Shown here piece by piece: positions 12,530 through 24,539 of a DNA stretch of 64,000 nt; positions within the stretch are counted from its first letter, which is position 1; the number at the start of each line of letters is the position of its first letter. Source of the stretch: Chrysomallon squamiferum (lineage: Eukaryota; Mollusca; Gastropoda; Neomphalida; Peltospiridae); assembly GCA_012295275.1 (NCBI GenBank), contig CM022671.1, positions 17,639,456-17,703,455 on the forward strand. Reading direction: 5' to 3'. The notes under the pieces were generated by a model. That model was not told the DNA's origin. It ran no database searches and saw only the letters and a list, made by a program, of their open reading frames with translations. The translations under genes were made by a program, and so were the position numbers.

Positions 12530-13081
12530 ACTGATCTCGTTATCGGCGAGAACGTAACGAGATTTCTTCGACACCGCGCGATCAGAGCAAAGTTACGTGC
12601 ATCGCTGGTCACTCCGAAACCTCGCTAGTTTTTAGCTGTAAAGCGGGTTGTTGAGGCGTTGTAACGATGCCGCCTGTTGACGCACGGTGAATGGGGAAAA
12701 AAGAGAGGCGCTTTTCGAGCTGCGAGACGACGCGTTCGAGAGAAAATGGCGACACGGCGGGGATGCGCACGCGCGAAACGAACAAACCGAAATGTCAATT
12801 TAATCCTCCGGGAGACCGTTGTGTTTCACTCAATGGCGTGGACGAAAAACGAACGGGGCCAATTACGGAGAAATTCTCGTGTGTGTGTGTGTGTGAGCGC
12901 GCGCGAAGTCAACTGTTACAGATCGGGCTGTCACGTGGCCGTGCGCTGTTTGAAAAAGTGTTTGTGTGTTATCTGCTACCATCTACCTAACAAGTGCGGC
13001 GAGTCTCCGTCCGTAACTCGATTACAAGTGCTGCTTCCTTTTTAGTGGTGCCATTGCCTGTCGAGATCGTGCTGGGGAAAA
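12530..13081 (+). promoter_or_regulatory. CpG-rich promoter-like island with possible 5' noncoding exon
   Basis: This is the clearest CpG-rich block in the window. It contains AAAATGGCGAC (12743-12753, YY1-like), TGCGCACGCGCG (12764-12775, fits the NRF1 consensus YGCGCAYGCGCR) and a CACGTG E-box (12932-12937). These motifs typify TATA-less housekeeping promoters. A donor-like GTACGT follows at 13082. Two overlapping plus-strand ORFs (12677-13045, 12691-12990) look like by-products of the GC-rich DNA: they resemble nothing I recognise. No downstream coding exon has been found, so the gene it would serve is unknown. Confidence 0.4.
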
Positions 13082-13087
13082 GTACGT

Positions 13088-13261
13088 GTCTTATTGCATT
13101 AGCCAGACAAGTGAACAGATAACAAATTTGTTCGGTTCCTCGTGTACTAATAGCGAATTTCTGAACTTCTGAATGGACGTTAAAAAGTCTTAATTATTTG
13201 CATTTATTGTGTGTATGTGGGTTTTTTTTTTTATGTATTTGTACGTGTATTTAGGACTGTG

Positions 13262-13301
<40 letters not shown>

Positions 13302-13877
13302 AGTATATACAAGTATATATCTATCCATAAGTCTTAAAGATTTAATTTTAAAATAAGACACATACAATATTTGTATTTCAAAATATTCTGTTACAAATAC
13401 AGAATAACTTTACAATTTTTTCTTATAATAATCATAATAATAATAAACAGAAGTCATTTTCTTTTTCTACTTATATAACATCTACAGTGACCATGAAATT
13501 ATTAGCAAACAAAACCCCATGAAATGTTACGACTATTAAAACATCAGCTTTCTGTAATGAAATGTTAGCTTCAACAAAACTGTAAAGCTGTTACGTCAGC
13601 GAAAAACAAGACGAAGAAGATTAAGTTAAAATTACGTCTCTCGTAAATGTACTCGATATGTTATATGATTCACACTACAGTATCAATGTTATTAAGTCAT
13701 ATACTGAATTTATGAAAACGATCAATATTAAAAGTAACATTTAGAGATAATATTGTATCATGCATATGTTAACACACACACACACACATTTCATAAAATC
13801 ACCAGCCCTGTGTTATTCTGTCATCTCTAAATGTATAATAAGCTCATTCGGATATATGTTACAGGAAATATACATGA
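13088..13877. other. AT-rich DNA; (TG)n at 13267-13298
   Basis: If 12530-13081 is a first exon, this would be its intron. Apart from the TG array and a CA run at 13773-13788 I see nothing definable. Confidence 0.45.
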
Positions 13878-14165
13878 TTCAGAATATATCTGAAAATATG
13901 TGTAATCACTGAACTGAAAGTGTCGTGCCCAGAGTTGTTGGTGGTCAATGACAAACACAGAAGCAAAGGCCTGCAGACAGAGCAAAGCGTTGACATGAAC
14001 GATGAGTCTGTTTGTAAAGAGATAACAGAACAACTCGGTGGTCTGTTGGACACAAATTTCACAGTTTCAGAAGAACTCCTGTCTTCGCTTTGGAATCAAG
14101 TGTTGCCCGTTTGCGGCACTGTGAGGTTCTGGCCTGACATCATCTCGCCTCCTTCCTCAAACTGA
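13878..14165 (+). CDS. Uncertain open frame, unrecognised product
   Basis: The frame is open from 13878 to a TGA at 14163-14165 (95 codons). The upstream in-frame stop is at 13875. The first in-frame ATG is near 13995, which would leave only about 56 residues. The amino-acid mix is balanced (E, L, S, V, D, T), codon use is varied, and the sequence is not repeat-derived, so it looks more like coding DNA than its neighbours. However, possible acceptors at about 13920 and 13931 lack a pyrimidine tract. It could be a fragment of a decayed gene or transposon, or chance. I do not recognise a family. Confidence 0.18.
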   Translation, partial: FRIYLKICVITELKVSCPELLVVNDKHRSKGLQTEQSVDMNDESVCKEITEQLGGLLDTNFTVSEELLSSLWNQVLPVCGTVRFWPDIISPPSSN

Positions 14166-14296
14166 AGTCGAAGGATGATCCACTTCGAGCCGCTGCTTAC
14201 CCAATTTCCTGAGTGAATCAGAAGTTATACATTTTTTCAGAAATTTTCAAAATTAAACACATTACCTGATAATACAAATTTCCTGTAAAATAAGCA

Positions 14297-14525
14297 TTCA
14301 TACAATACATACACACATATACATATATACAAACATACATGCATACATATATATATACATACATACATACATACATACATACATACATACATACACATAT
14401 ATACATACATACATATAGAAACATACATACATATAGAAACATACAGACATCCATACATATATTCTTTCATACATACAGACAGAGAGACAGAGACAGAGAG
14501 AGAGACACACACATACAAACACAAA
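14297..14525. repeat. (ATAC)n with (GACA)n tail
   Basis: About 230 bp of CATA/ATAC repeats with ATAGAAAC interruptions, passing into CAGACAGAGAGACAGA-type repeats at 14470-14510. Overlapping ORFs on both strands are artefacts. Confidence 0.95.
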
Positions 14526-14922
14526 CACATACAAAGCTATAAAGACCTTCCAACATGCAGTGTAAACACATGCAAACAACACTCCTGTAATCATACAGAA
14601 CTATGGAAGCTCTAGAGGCAGTCATCATTTACTTCAGGCTGGTTAATTAATATGCCGTGGGCGTTGCTGCCGAACGCACATGCCAATGTCGAACAGAGCT
14701 GTCACAGTCAGACTGTGATGTTAATGTGTTGTCGTTGTGTTCTGCACTTTCTTCCGAGTACTAAACTTCTGATTAAAGAAAAACAACAACAGCCAAAAGT
14801 ATTGTGATGTCTCGGTAGTAAATTCATGCAAAAAATAAAACAACAAAAAAAATAAAAAATTACCGTTGATTTTAATTCAAGTTAGACACTGTGAAACTAC
14901 GTTTTGTGTTTGTGGGAGGGGG

Positions 14923-14966
<44 letters not shown>

Positions 14967-15199
14967 CCTGTAAATTAAAGAACTGAATGATTTATAAATA
15001 AAGTGAATAATTTCAAGTATTATTATTTTTAAATTATTTTTATTCTGTTTTATTTTATTTATTTATTTATTATTTATTTCATTATATTTTAGTAGCAGTA
15101 ACAGTAATAGTAATAGCAGTAGTAGTTGTTGTTGTTGCTTCTGTTGTTGTAGAAGTAGTTGCAGTAGTATTTCGAAGGTGAAAAGCCTTAAAGCTTCAC
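14526..15199. other. Intergenic DNA; (GT)n at 14925-14963
   Basis: Unique block 14600-14760, then A-rich DNA, a GT array, ATTT repeats (15050-15075) and GTA/GTT trinucleotides (15100-15165). No gene. Confidence 0.5.
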
Positions 15200-15300
15200 C
15201 GTATACTTCAGCTGTCTGCAAGTGGAATTAAGCCGTTGAGAGCATTGATGAGAATCGATCCCGAGAGCTTAGACACTTCAAAGAAGTATTTAACCATTAA
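15200..15300 (+). mobile_element. Possible tRNA-like SINE remnant
   Basis: AATCGATCCC at 15252-15261 resembles a pol III box B, and AAGTGG near 15220 could be the end of a degraded box A. The match is weak and the ends cannot be defined. Confidence 0.2.
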
Positions 15301-15962
15301 AAGCAAAAACAACCAGTTATCAGAATAATAATACATTTAGATTTCACCGATCTTCTGTTTCCTTCTGTCAGTAGCTCTTGGCACCGCGATTTCAATGATT
15401 AAAATATTTTCTCGCGTTTTGACAGACACAAGAAGAATGTTCCAGACGTCCTGTCACGATCAAAACTGTTGAAAACTGTAAATGAAATATCGTGGACGAA
15501 GACAGAATTTCGGACAAGATGGTGGGACGAAGAACCCATCGTTGTTTTTAGATACAATTTCAGTGTAAAATTACTTTGACTGCAAAGAGTAAGTAAGAAA
15601 AAAAAAAATAATAATAATGTATCAAGTTTCCCCTCCTTTCCTTGCCGACTGTTTAACTGTTTATTTATGCACTTATCTAGATTTATTTTTATTTATTTTT
15701 TATTTTTTTTTTTTTTTTTTTTTTTTTTGGTATTAAAATGTCAGATGCACTTTGAATTCAGTGTCTGTACTTTTATCAATCGTGTGATACGCAACAGAGT
15801 TCAGTGCCAGTGTAAAAATGTTAATGAAAATAAACTGATAATAATAAGTATTTATTAAAGCACTTCAGTGACAAGCGTTTAAGTAGAGATCGTATAAAAG
15901 GTTTATGTAATAGTTTATACTTCTTACTCCGACTGCTTGAGAAATTTCATTTTTAAAGTATT

Positions 15963-15995
<33 letters not shown>

Positions 15996-16740
15996 TCTTT
16001 TAACAAAAAATAACTGAAAAAAAAATGGAGTTTAATCAGTCTTTAGCCAACGGAAAAAAATTTAATTTTCTTGAGATGGATATCTAAAAAGAGATACCCG
16101 AAGTTTTATGAATTCTTCCTTTTTTTTATTTGGTTCAACGCTTAATTTTTGCTAAAAAAACACAAAAAAAAACGGGTTCATGATTTTATCCGATATCGTT
16201 GATTTTATCTGGAGAATACTGTTAGTAACACGACTCAGCAAACAGGCAAAATAATCAGTTATATTTGGAATATTTCCGTTATCATGGATTACCAATGTCA
16301 TTATTAACTACGGTAAGAGATGACATTTTTTTTTTTTTTTTTTTTTTTAAAGGAAGAAATTCGCCAGCCTTATTGATTATCAGATATTTTTATTTTTTTA
16401 TTTTATTTTTTAAATTTCATTTTATTTACGCTCTATTTTATTAAAATTCTAATCGTGTACAAGACGTGTTTCAGTAGAAGTTGGTTGTGGCTTTGTATGT
16501 CACTGATTTTATTACGTTTGCTTCACGTACGGGATGCTCTGGGATCAAACTGCATTCCACGTAATCACACAGTTGTTTTCTATCCCAGCCAGTGATGAAC
16601 GACTTGTAATCAAAAGTTTGTGGTATCTGATGTCTTCTTTGTGAGAATTGTTAGTTCCCATATATATATATATATATATTATAGATAGGATTATATCATA
16701 GATAAATGGTAGATGGATGAATGGACGGATTTATGAATGT
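15301..16740. other. AT-rich intergenic DNA with long poly-T runs
   Basis: Poly-T runs lie at about 15705-15728, 15971-15997 and 16327-16349, with an AT run at 16661-16679. The block 16490-16630 is more complex but has no open frame of note. Confidence 0.5.
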
Positions 16741-16862
16741 CTGTGTGTGTGTGTGTGTGTGTGTATATATAGTAAGATTGTATACATGTATGTATGTATG
16801 TATGTAAGTGTGTATGTATGTATGTATGTATGTATGTATGTATGTATGTATGTATGTATGTT
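16741..16862. repeat. (GT)n and (TATG)n arrays
   Basis: GT 16741-16764, then TATG tetranucleotides from about 16787 to 16862. Confidence 0.95.
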
Positions 16863-16958
16863 TTATTTGTTTATTCAGCCTCCGATTAGAACCGTCAACC
16901 CAGAATATTCATATACCAGTTGACGGAGACAGAGAAAAAAAGGAATGTTTATATGTAA

Positions 16959-17065
<107 letters not shown>

Positions 17066-17111
17066 AACAGTTTTTCAAACATACACAAAAATTACACACG
17101 AAAGAAAACGA

Positions 17112-17360
17112 ATGAAATTACAAAACATCTTATTTGTAATTGTTATCATTGTGCTTATGTTTCACAATCTGTCTGTGCTCGCTGACTCAGTGTGTGCTTG
17201 TTGCTCACTCCACTCAGCTTCGCTAAACAACATCATCATCATCATCAACATCAACCCAAGTACGAAGTGTAACATCACGGATACACTCTCGCTGAGAAAT
17301 ACACACAGTTCCATTAGCCCCGTTTTCCTCAGATGTTGGGATAGGAGTAAATTGGGTTAG
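17112..17360 (+). CDS. Candidate small secreted cysteine-containing peptide
   Basis: The ATG at 17112 opens an 82-residue frame ending in TAG. Residues 1-24 look like a signal peptide: a lysine at position 2, a hydrophobic core (I6 to F17) and a V-L-A motif before D25, where cleavage would fit. The remaining 58 residues hold five cysteines (28, 30, 31, 53, 75), a C-X-C-C cluster at the mature N-terminus, a run of isoleucines and asparagines (39-48) from an ATC repeat, and an N-I-T glycosylation sequon at 54-56. I chose this start because upstream in-frame codons come from a GT/GA array. An AATAAA-like site at about 17829-17835 could end the transcript. I recognise no family. An odd cysteine number and the ATC repeat weaken the case; a chance signal-like hydrophobic run remains possible. 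Confidence 0.33.
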   Translation: MKLQNILFVIVIIVLMFHNLSVLADSVCACCSLHSASLNNIIIIININPSTKCNITDTLSLRNTHSSISPVFLRCWDRSKLG

Positions 17361-18370
17361 AGAACTGTGACTCCGTGAATACCTCGCCAGAGAAAAACAA
17401 ACGCTAAAAGAAATACGGGAAACGCTTGCCAAATGGAACTAATAATAGGATTCCTTCCATATGCTGTTTTCTCTGGGAATTCCAGAACCTTAGGATCGAG
17501 TACACAACTTCATCAAGAAGACGATAGAGAGATAACGGAATCTCACGTTTTGTGGGCGAGATCTGAACAGACAAACTGTTTGTTAGAGGCGAGGTTTAGG
17601 TGTTATCCATAAACATACCAGGAACGGTAACTGCTACACAACGGACGTAATGGTGGTGGTGGTGGTAACGTACTGTGTGTGGAAATGTGGGTTAACAATT
17701 ACGAGATGAAGAAAAAAAAAAGTAAAAAAAAGAAAAGTCGAATCCGAGCTTATGAATTAAGATTGTTATTATTATTAACAGAAACAGAAATGTTTGAAAA
17801 ATATTTTTTTTTTAATTTTCGTTTGATAATAAATAAAGACTTGAAGGTTTATTTGAAAGTTAATGTTAAAACCTCTGAAAATTTATTGTTTCCTTTTTAA
17901 TTAACATAATTATTACCGCATTTAATATCAGTTCTATTTCTGCTTCTTCCACTTACAATAATAATAATAATAATAATATTCATAATAATAATCTGAAAAA
18001 CAAAAAAGAAGATAAAGCGAAAATCGTATCTGGGATAATAATAACAGTATAAATGACGATGATGATCATGATGATGATAATGATGATGATAATAATAATA
18101 CACATATATTATGCGTAAATGTAGAAAGAAAAAAAGAAAAGAAAAAAACACAACTTTAAATAGGAATGTGTATGTAATGTTCCTCAAAATAAGAAAGCAG
18201 AAAAACGAAGGTTAATTTTTTCACCCTAAATCTTTTGTAATTAGGAAAGGATTTCCTTGGCAAATCTAATGAAGATGTTTCCAGTCTGTTTTTCACGCTG
18301 CTGGAATTTAACCTCAAAACCCAGCACTAACGTAATTTAGAAACATTCTCAAAAGTCGGTTGTTCCATAT
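17361..18370. other. Intergenic DNA with (AAT)n and (GAT)n patches
   Basis: The block 17361-17680 is unique. Short AAT (17956-17978) and GAT (18055-18095) arrays follow, with A-runs. Minus-strand ORF 17897-18187 is repeat-derived. No gene. Confidence 0.5.
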
Positions 18371-18497
18371 TTTTTTTTTTTGTTTCTTTTTGTTGTTGTT
18401 GTTATTGGTTTAGTTGGAATTTTATTTTTTATTTATTTATTTATTTATTTTTGTTGTTGTTGTTGTTGTTGCTGCTACTGCTGTTGATGTTGTTGTC
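18371..18497. repeat. Poly-T, (TTTA)n and (GTT)n
   Basis: Low-complexity T-rich DNA with GTT trinucleotides on both sides of an ATTT array. Confidence 0.9.
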
Positions 18498-20195
18498 GTT
18501 TACATTTGTTCTCAGTATGTATGCCAGTCCATACTTAAAACGACTGATAACAATTGTTGGTTAAAAAAAACCACACAAATACGGACTAGTTGCCTATTGA
18601 TGCAAAAGTCTTAAACGTTCATTAAAATTTAGTTGTTCTTGTATTGTTTGTTGCTGTTGTTTTTGCTGGGTTTATTTCTTTTTTATTTCTTTTTTTTTTT
18701 TAGACCAACTATGAATTTAACACATGTCAAAGTGGAAAGACAATTTCTAATTTCTATGCAAATCAGACTTCACGTCTTTGTGCGCACACTGATGAGAAAC
18801 ATATTAAGGTTTATTATTTAGTTATTTATTTACTCTCCTTTTTTTCTTTCTTTTTTTAGATCTCAGAATTTTCCTGCAGTCAGAATAATAAACAGAGGCT
18901 CACATGGGTTTTCAGGAAGGGAAAATTACTTATTAAGATTGAAATAATTTTTACTGTTGAAAAAATTAAAATAATTTTATCTCTCTCCTACATTTTGCTG
19001 CTGATAATAGTCATACAACTACAATTCTTCTTTTGATATAAAATCAATATTAATACTAAAACTGCTACTATTATTGCTGCTGTCACTGAAATCAAAAAAT
19101 ATTATTATTGCAACTAGTTATACTAATACTACTACAGTTATAGCAAAAGGCTGATTTCTAGGGGCCGCGTACATAAAGGAGGAATATCCATCCTAAAACA
19201 TTCATTATGAGCCCTCTTCCGGTAATGGTGAAAGGGAAGTAGAAAACTTCAACGCTCGAGTCTTCTGCAAAAGGCCCATCGCTTTCCGCTCGAATTTTAA
19301 AAAATCATATACTTTATTTTTCAAAACATTTACCTACCTCGAATCATTTTTATATATTTTCATAACCGAAAAAAAAAAACTGATTATTTTAATACGGGTA
19401 AGCTATGCACGGCAGACGGAATCATTACTTAAACAATCAATCGATCTTTTCTTTTATATCTAATTTTCGTTCCTTTTAAGTTCCTTGTTTTATTCCATTA
19501 CGTGTAATTAAATTAGCCAAAGCACAATGAACAGTTCTTATGAATTTTTATATTTACTCAAACGCAATGCTAAGTGTTGATATCCTCAAACATTTTTTTT
19601 TTTTTTACCCACGCACTGTTTGTTTGCACACGTCCGGTTTCACATCCTTATAGTACTTTTAAACAGAATATTAATTTTATTTTTACCTTTTTTTTTTTTT
19701 TTTTTTTTTTTTTTTCGCCGTTCGATTAGATGATATTCGTAGGCTAGCTAATACCACCAAAAACATTCATCTAACATCAAAACGTCGACTTCGGTATATT
19801 AAATTAAAGAGTGTCAGGGGACTGAAGCTTAGTGCCGGGTATTGACTCAAGCTGATACAAACCGCTACGACAATCTGCACTCTAATATCACTCACGGGAC
19901 CTCCATGTCGGATTTTTGACACCATTTTGTTTTTATTCATGAAGTTATTGACGTCACTGTACGAGAACTGCTGATAAGTCGCCAGAGCCAGACTTCCTGA
20001 AGTTTCGCAAATTTATTCGTTTATGAAAAGTTATAAAATGATTTAAGTATTCTGACTGAGGCGATGTGGTGTTATGACAAAATTTCACTGACTTTTCTGC
20101 CATTAATCAACCGATATTTCGTTACAAAATACGGCCGCTGCTAAAATTTAAAGTGATGAGAATCAAAGCTCGAAAATAAAATAGTATCTTGGTTT
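18498..20195. other. Intergenic DNA, no gene
   Basis: Moderately complex blocks (19140-19300, 19740-20000) alternate with poly-T runs (18697-18711, 19690-19714). There is a CRE at 19949-19956. No open frame of note and no splice-flanked exon seen. Confidence 0.45.
19949..19956. promoter_or_regulatory. CRE palindrome TGACGTCA
   Basis: A full CRE sits within a unique, relatively GC-rich block (19900-20000). No gene can be linked to it. Confidence 0.25.
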
Positions 20196-20211
20196 CTTTC
20201 TTTCTCTCTCT

Positions 20212-20290
<79 letters not shown>
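20196..20290. repeat. (CT)n array, about 90 bp
   Basis: CT dinucleotides with one TTC interruption near 20214. Confidence 0.97.
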
Positions 20291-20293
<3 letters not shown>

Positions 20294-20539
20294 CCTCTGA
20301 ATATCTCTATTTCTGACCAGACACTTTAAAAATAAATATAACACAGATAATGATTTAAAAATATTTATAGCGAATTAATTTCCTTTCACTGTAAGTATTC
20401 TGTGAGACACCAAAAAAAAACATTATTTTCATCACAGAAATGACATTTCTCGTAATTTAATCATTTCTGTCGTCTCATTTACTTTTAGAGAAAATTAAAT
20501 GTCACTGATAATGATTAACTCAAACAGAATGCCCACAAA

Positions 20540-20542
<3 letters not shown>

Positions 20543-20611
<69 letters not shown>
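20543..20611. repeat. (CT)n array, about 69 bp
   Basis: Uninterrupted CT dinucleotides, the second such array within 350 bp. Confidence 0.97.
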
Positions 20612-20614
<3 letters not shown>

Positions 20615-21357
20615 AAGCCAAATGCATAGTGCCGGAGAGATTACCTCTCTCATTGTTTTGTCTGTCTGACTCACTTTTTATCTTTCTCTCTATCTCCTTC
20701 TCACTTTATATGTAATACTAAGCACATCGACCTGTAAAGCTGACCATACACACTCTGTTTCAAACGTTACGTTTATTAGTTATTTAAAAAGAGAATGCCT
20801 CTAAATACTGACGAGATTAACACACGCAGGTGTAACGCGATGTGCACGTAAATCTTTCGCACTGAACGTTCTTTTATTCACCTTCTGACGCGACATCGAA
20901 ACTTTCCACTGCAGGTTATTGCCCTTTTGCAAGTAAACGCACACTTTGACGTGCCAATTAGCTTGTGTCCACCGCTAACGCCGCAGTTTTATTTGATGAA
21001 TTCCTTCCATAACTGAATTTACTTTTGTCATCCGAGAATATGTAGATTGTCCTTGCCGAGTTATTGCGGGTTAATTCCCATTTTTCACTTCAGTTTTGTT
21101 ATTGCCTGTGGCCTATGGTTGTAAACCAATCCCACCGCGACAGTTAAATTAATCTAAATCTGGGTCGAAGAACGAGTAGGATTTGGTTTACACGTGTACT
21201 GTAGTCATGACGCGAGCAGTGAGAGATTCATTCAGTGGACGCAGGTTGTCATACGAGCCGGTCATGTAGTAAACGACAGCGAACGAGAAAAATTAATATA
21301 ATCCAACCTTATTTGATGTGTTGTTGTACGGTTTGAGTGTATGTGTGGTGTGTATAT
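20612..21357. other. Unique block with CpG, no gene
   Basis: Positions 20740-21260 are about 500 bp of non-repetitive sequence with many CpG pairs and no long open frame. This is a candidate for conserved noncoding or regulatory DNA, on composition alone. Confidence 0.4.
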
Positions 21358-21470
21358 GAATATGATGATGATGAGATGATGTTGATGATGAAATAATAAT
21401 AACATTAAAACAAATAATAATGATTGCAAAAATAACGATCCTAATAACGATGATGATGATGATGATGAAG
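21358..21470. repeat. (GAT)n and (AAT)n imperfect arrays
   Basis: GAT trinucleotides flank AAT/AAC-rich DNA. The S/L-rich minus-strand ORF (21262-21480) is an artefact. Confidence 0.85.
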
Positions 21471-21664
21471 AAATAATCAAGACAAATACATTATAATAAC
21501 ACGGTTCACTAAAACAGAATATATTTCACTAGATGAATATAAAAATAATTAACGTATATCTGTTGTCAGTTAATTTGTACTGACCTGAATTTCCATAAAT
21601 GAATATTTGCACTCTCTCTTATTAATAATGTGTTTGTTTTTCTTCTAGAAGTCTGAAAGAAAAT

Positions 21665-21699
<35 letters not shown>

Positions 21700-21715
21700 A
21701 AAAAAATAATAATAA
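21665..21715. repeat. (AAC)n then (AAT)n
   Basis: AAC trinucleotide array 21665-21699 followed by A-rich and AAT units. Confidence 0.95.
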
Positions 21716-23135
21716 TCACAAAATCATCCGTATGAAAAGTACTAACAAGGTCAGAAGTTCAAGTATATTTAGGACGCTAATCCAGTCTTACAGATAATAT
21801 TATAAAAGATTAGCCGAAGAGAAACGATGGTATAACTGTCTTGAACCCTGGGTAATTCCTTCACCTTACTCGATCCCTGCATCTGCAAGGCTTAACCCCT
21901 TTGACTTAATCATATTGCGTCATCTTTACAAGACACAATGACAGCAGAAGCATGTAAGGACACGATTGATCAGAGGAAAACAAATCACACAACGATCACA
22001 TCTGCAACTTGAACCAATTAGGATTTTATATTCACTAAGCTGATTTTCACCATTCTTAGACATTTAAAAATAATTATTTGTTGTAACAAAAAGATATATA
22101 TATAAAGATATATATATATATATATAAAGAGTATTTTATTGTTTTCTTGCATAGAACTGCATTGAATTTTAGTGTATTAACTCAGAAAAGTATTTTGTTT
22201 AGCAAAATGGACTAAAGACGTCAACATTTAAGTTTGTTACTGGCGTTATTTAAAAAAAACCGTTTTTGTTTTTTTTTCAAATTATTATTTGAATCCGAAA
22301 GGGCAGGCTTTGTCCCTTCTACAAACTTAACAAATAAAAACAGAAAATTAGAGACGTTAAGCATTTGGACAAGATATATTGTGTAAGCCTGTTTATCACA
22401 GACTACACCTTCTTAATCTAGTTCGGTGCAGTTCACCCTCGAGATTTTGTCACAACGTTCATTCACCCGAGACTCAATATCCGTTTTTTCTCAATTTTTT
22501 ATTATTATTTACATTTTTTTTTTTTTTTTTTGTTGTTGTTGTTGTTGGGGGTTGTTTTTCATCTTATCTTCCTCTACTTTTAGTCACATCAAAACAATTT
22601 TTTTTTTACATTTGAAGGATCTATTCACCGGTTGGAGAAGCAATTTAAAAAAATGAATGAAAAACAAGGATGTAATAAAGGTTTTGCTTGAGAACATGGA
22701 GCCGAATAGTATCCGAACTGTTCTCAAATCTACCTCAAGCCTACTATACATATTTAATCAAATGTTAATAAATCATCTGTCAATAACAGAAACGATAGCC
22801 ATAATATCATAACAGAAGTTAATATGAATCAACAGTACATAAGTGAATAAAGAATAAATTACATGACCATAATATGTGGCACTAAAACTATATCAACACC
22901 AAATGGCAATGAAACAAAAACAATATTAGTAATGACTTCTTCTAATGTGCTATGTATCTCTAGAAATCACACGAGAATAATTTCAAAACTGGTTTATAAT
23001 ATAAAGAAAACAAACAAATAAGAACCACAAAAATTCAGTTATACAGGGTTGTCATGGGTTTACAGCTGTTTTATTTCCTTTAATATGGAATTAAAACAGA
23101 TCAAAACACGGTATTTTCTTTTTGTGTTATCTTAT

Positions 23136-23171
<36 letters not shown>

Positions 23172-24389
23172 GGACTGTTTTTAACCATCTAAAAAATGCG
23201 AGCAAATGAACACTTTTTATCAATATTTATTATCTAATTAAATTATGCTGTTGACGTGAAAGAGTCGTTTCATTAAAATGACGCAAGCTAGTGTAATTTT
23301 ACGGCGTATTTCAGATCCAGTTTTAATTTCACCTATTGATGATGCTAACAGGAAAGCATTACTTCTGAGTCGTTTAAAGACATCTACTCGCATTTATTCC
23401 ACGTAATATTTTCAGAAACTTCTTTCTAAAGACATTTAAACGAGTTAAATTCACCATAAAAGTTTCTGATGCAGAAGTTTTCACTGAACAAATCAATGAA
23501 GCTATATCGTTCTGCGCTTTCTTCAAATTATAAGACGAAATAATATATAAATTAATCCGTGTAGTAAATTGTCATTTTTTTATATAAAATTAATCAAGAT
23601 CACGGAAATTTTGGGTTATAGTCTTTAAACATGCAATTAAATACTTTTTTTTAGATTGTTATTCCTTATTTTCGAAACTAGTTAATTGCACAAGATGTTT
23701 GAATGGCATTTCCAAATTCTTATAAATTTATTTTTTCTATTCTTAACTTGATTTATTATAAGCATGCGCAGATCCAAAGGTGAAAGTTCACCTGAATGGC
23801 GAACACTTTATTTTCCACCTAACCCTTTACATTTCTTTCTTTCTTTTTTAAAATTTATAACTGCCATAATCCACCTTCATAAAATAGCGCCCCCTAGACC
23901 CCACCACCCATAACTCTGTTAAAATATGCTTTATACAGATTACTGAATAACCATTCAGTGATGCATCTTTACTCTAAACGAGCCTGTTTTAAATTCATTT
24001 ATTATTTTGTCAGTTCTTAATTCAGTTTCTCAATATCTCCTGAAATCGTCACAAGAATCGTTTCAGCCCATTAATGCATTAAACTGTTTCAAAATTATTT
24101 AGTTAAGCATGTTCGCTTTCAAGTCGTCTGTACTTCCGGTCCACATTTAGCAGAAGTATTCTTCTATTTACATCCCTGATCGATTCTTTTTGTGCGGAGA
24201 TAAACTGCATAGGAATCTGATGAAAAGCATTCAGACATATTTGTGAGTTTCTTTCACTCATGCTTCCTGCAAGGGAAAGGACCGTAGCTCTGTAGCAATG
24301 TCGCGGGATCTCTTTTTACATAATGCGCTGGCTACTCTTTTTATTTTCCATTCCAGACACTGCTTACGATTGTATATCAAACTCCACGC

Positions 24390-24390
<1 letters not shown>
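21716..24390. other. AT-rich intergenic DNA, no gene
   Basis: About 2.7 kb without a supported gene. It holds TATA repeats (22095-22126), a poly-T with GTT tail (22514-22546), and a poly-A (23142-23169). ORFs 22379-22615 and 22426-22656 pass through the poly-T and are not convincing. Confidence 0.5.
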
Positions 24391-24455
<65 letters not shown>

Positions 24456-24472
24456 CATCATCATTATTATTA
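24391..24472. repeat. (TTA)n array
   Basis: Pure TTA to about 24454, then ATC and ATT units. Poly-I ORFs on both strands are artefacts. Confidence 0.97.
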
Positions 24473-24539
24473 CCTTTTTTAATTTAATTTATTTATTTAT
24501 ATATTTCGTCTGTATTAAGACACAGATAAAACATTCTTA

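Noticed and set aside
12677-13045. 122-residue Arg/Cys-rich ORF in the CpG island
   Set aside because: Two different overlapping frames are open in this GC-rich DNA, no domain is seen and a GT repeat lies inside; more likely 5' noncoding.
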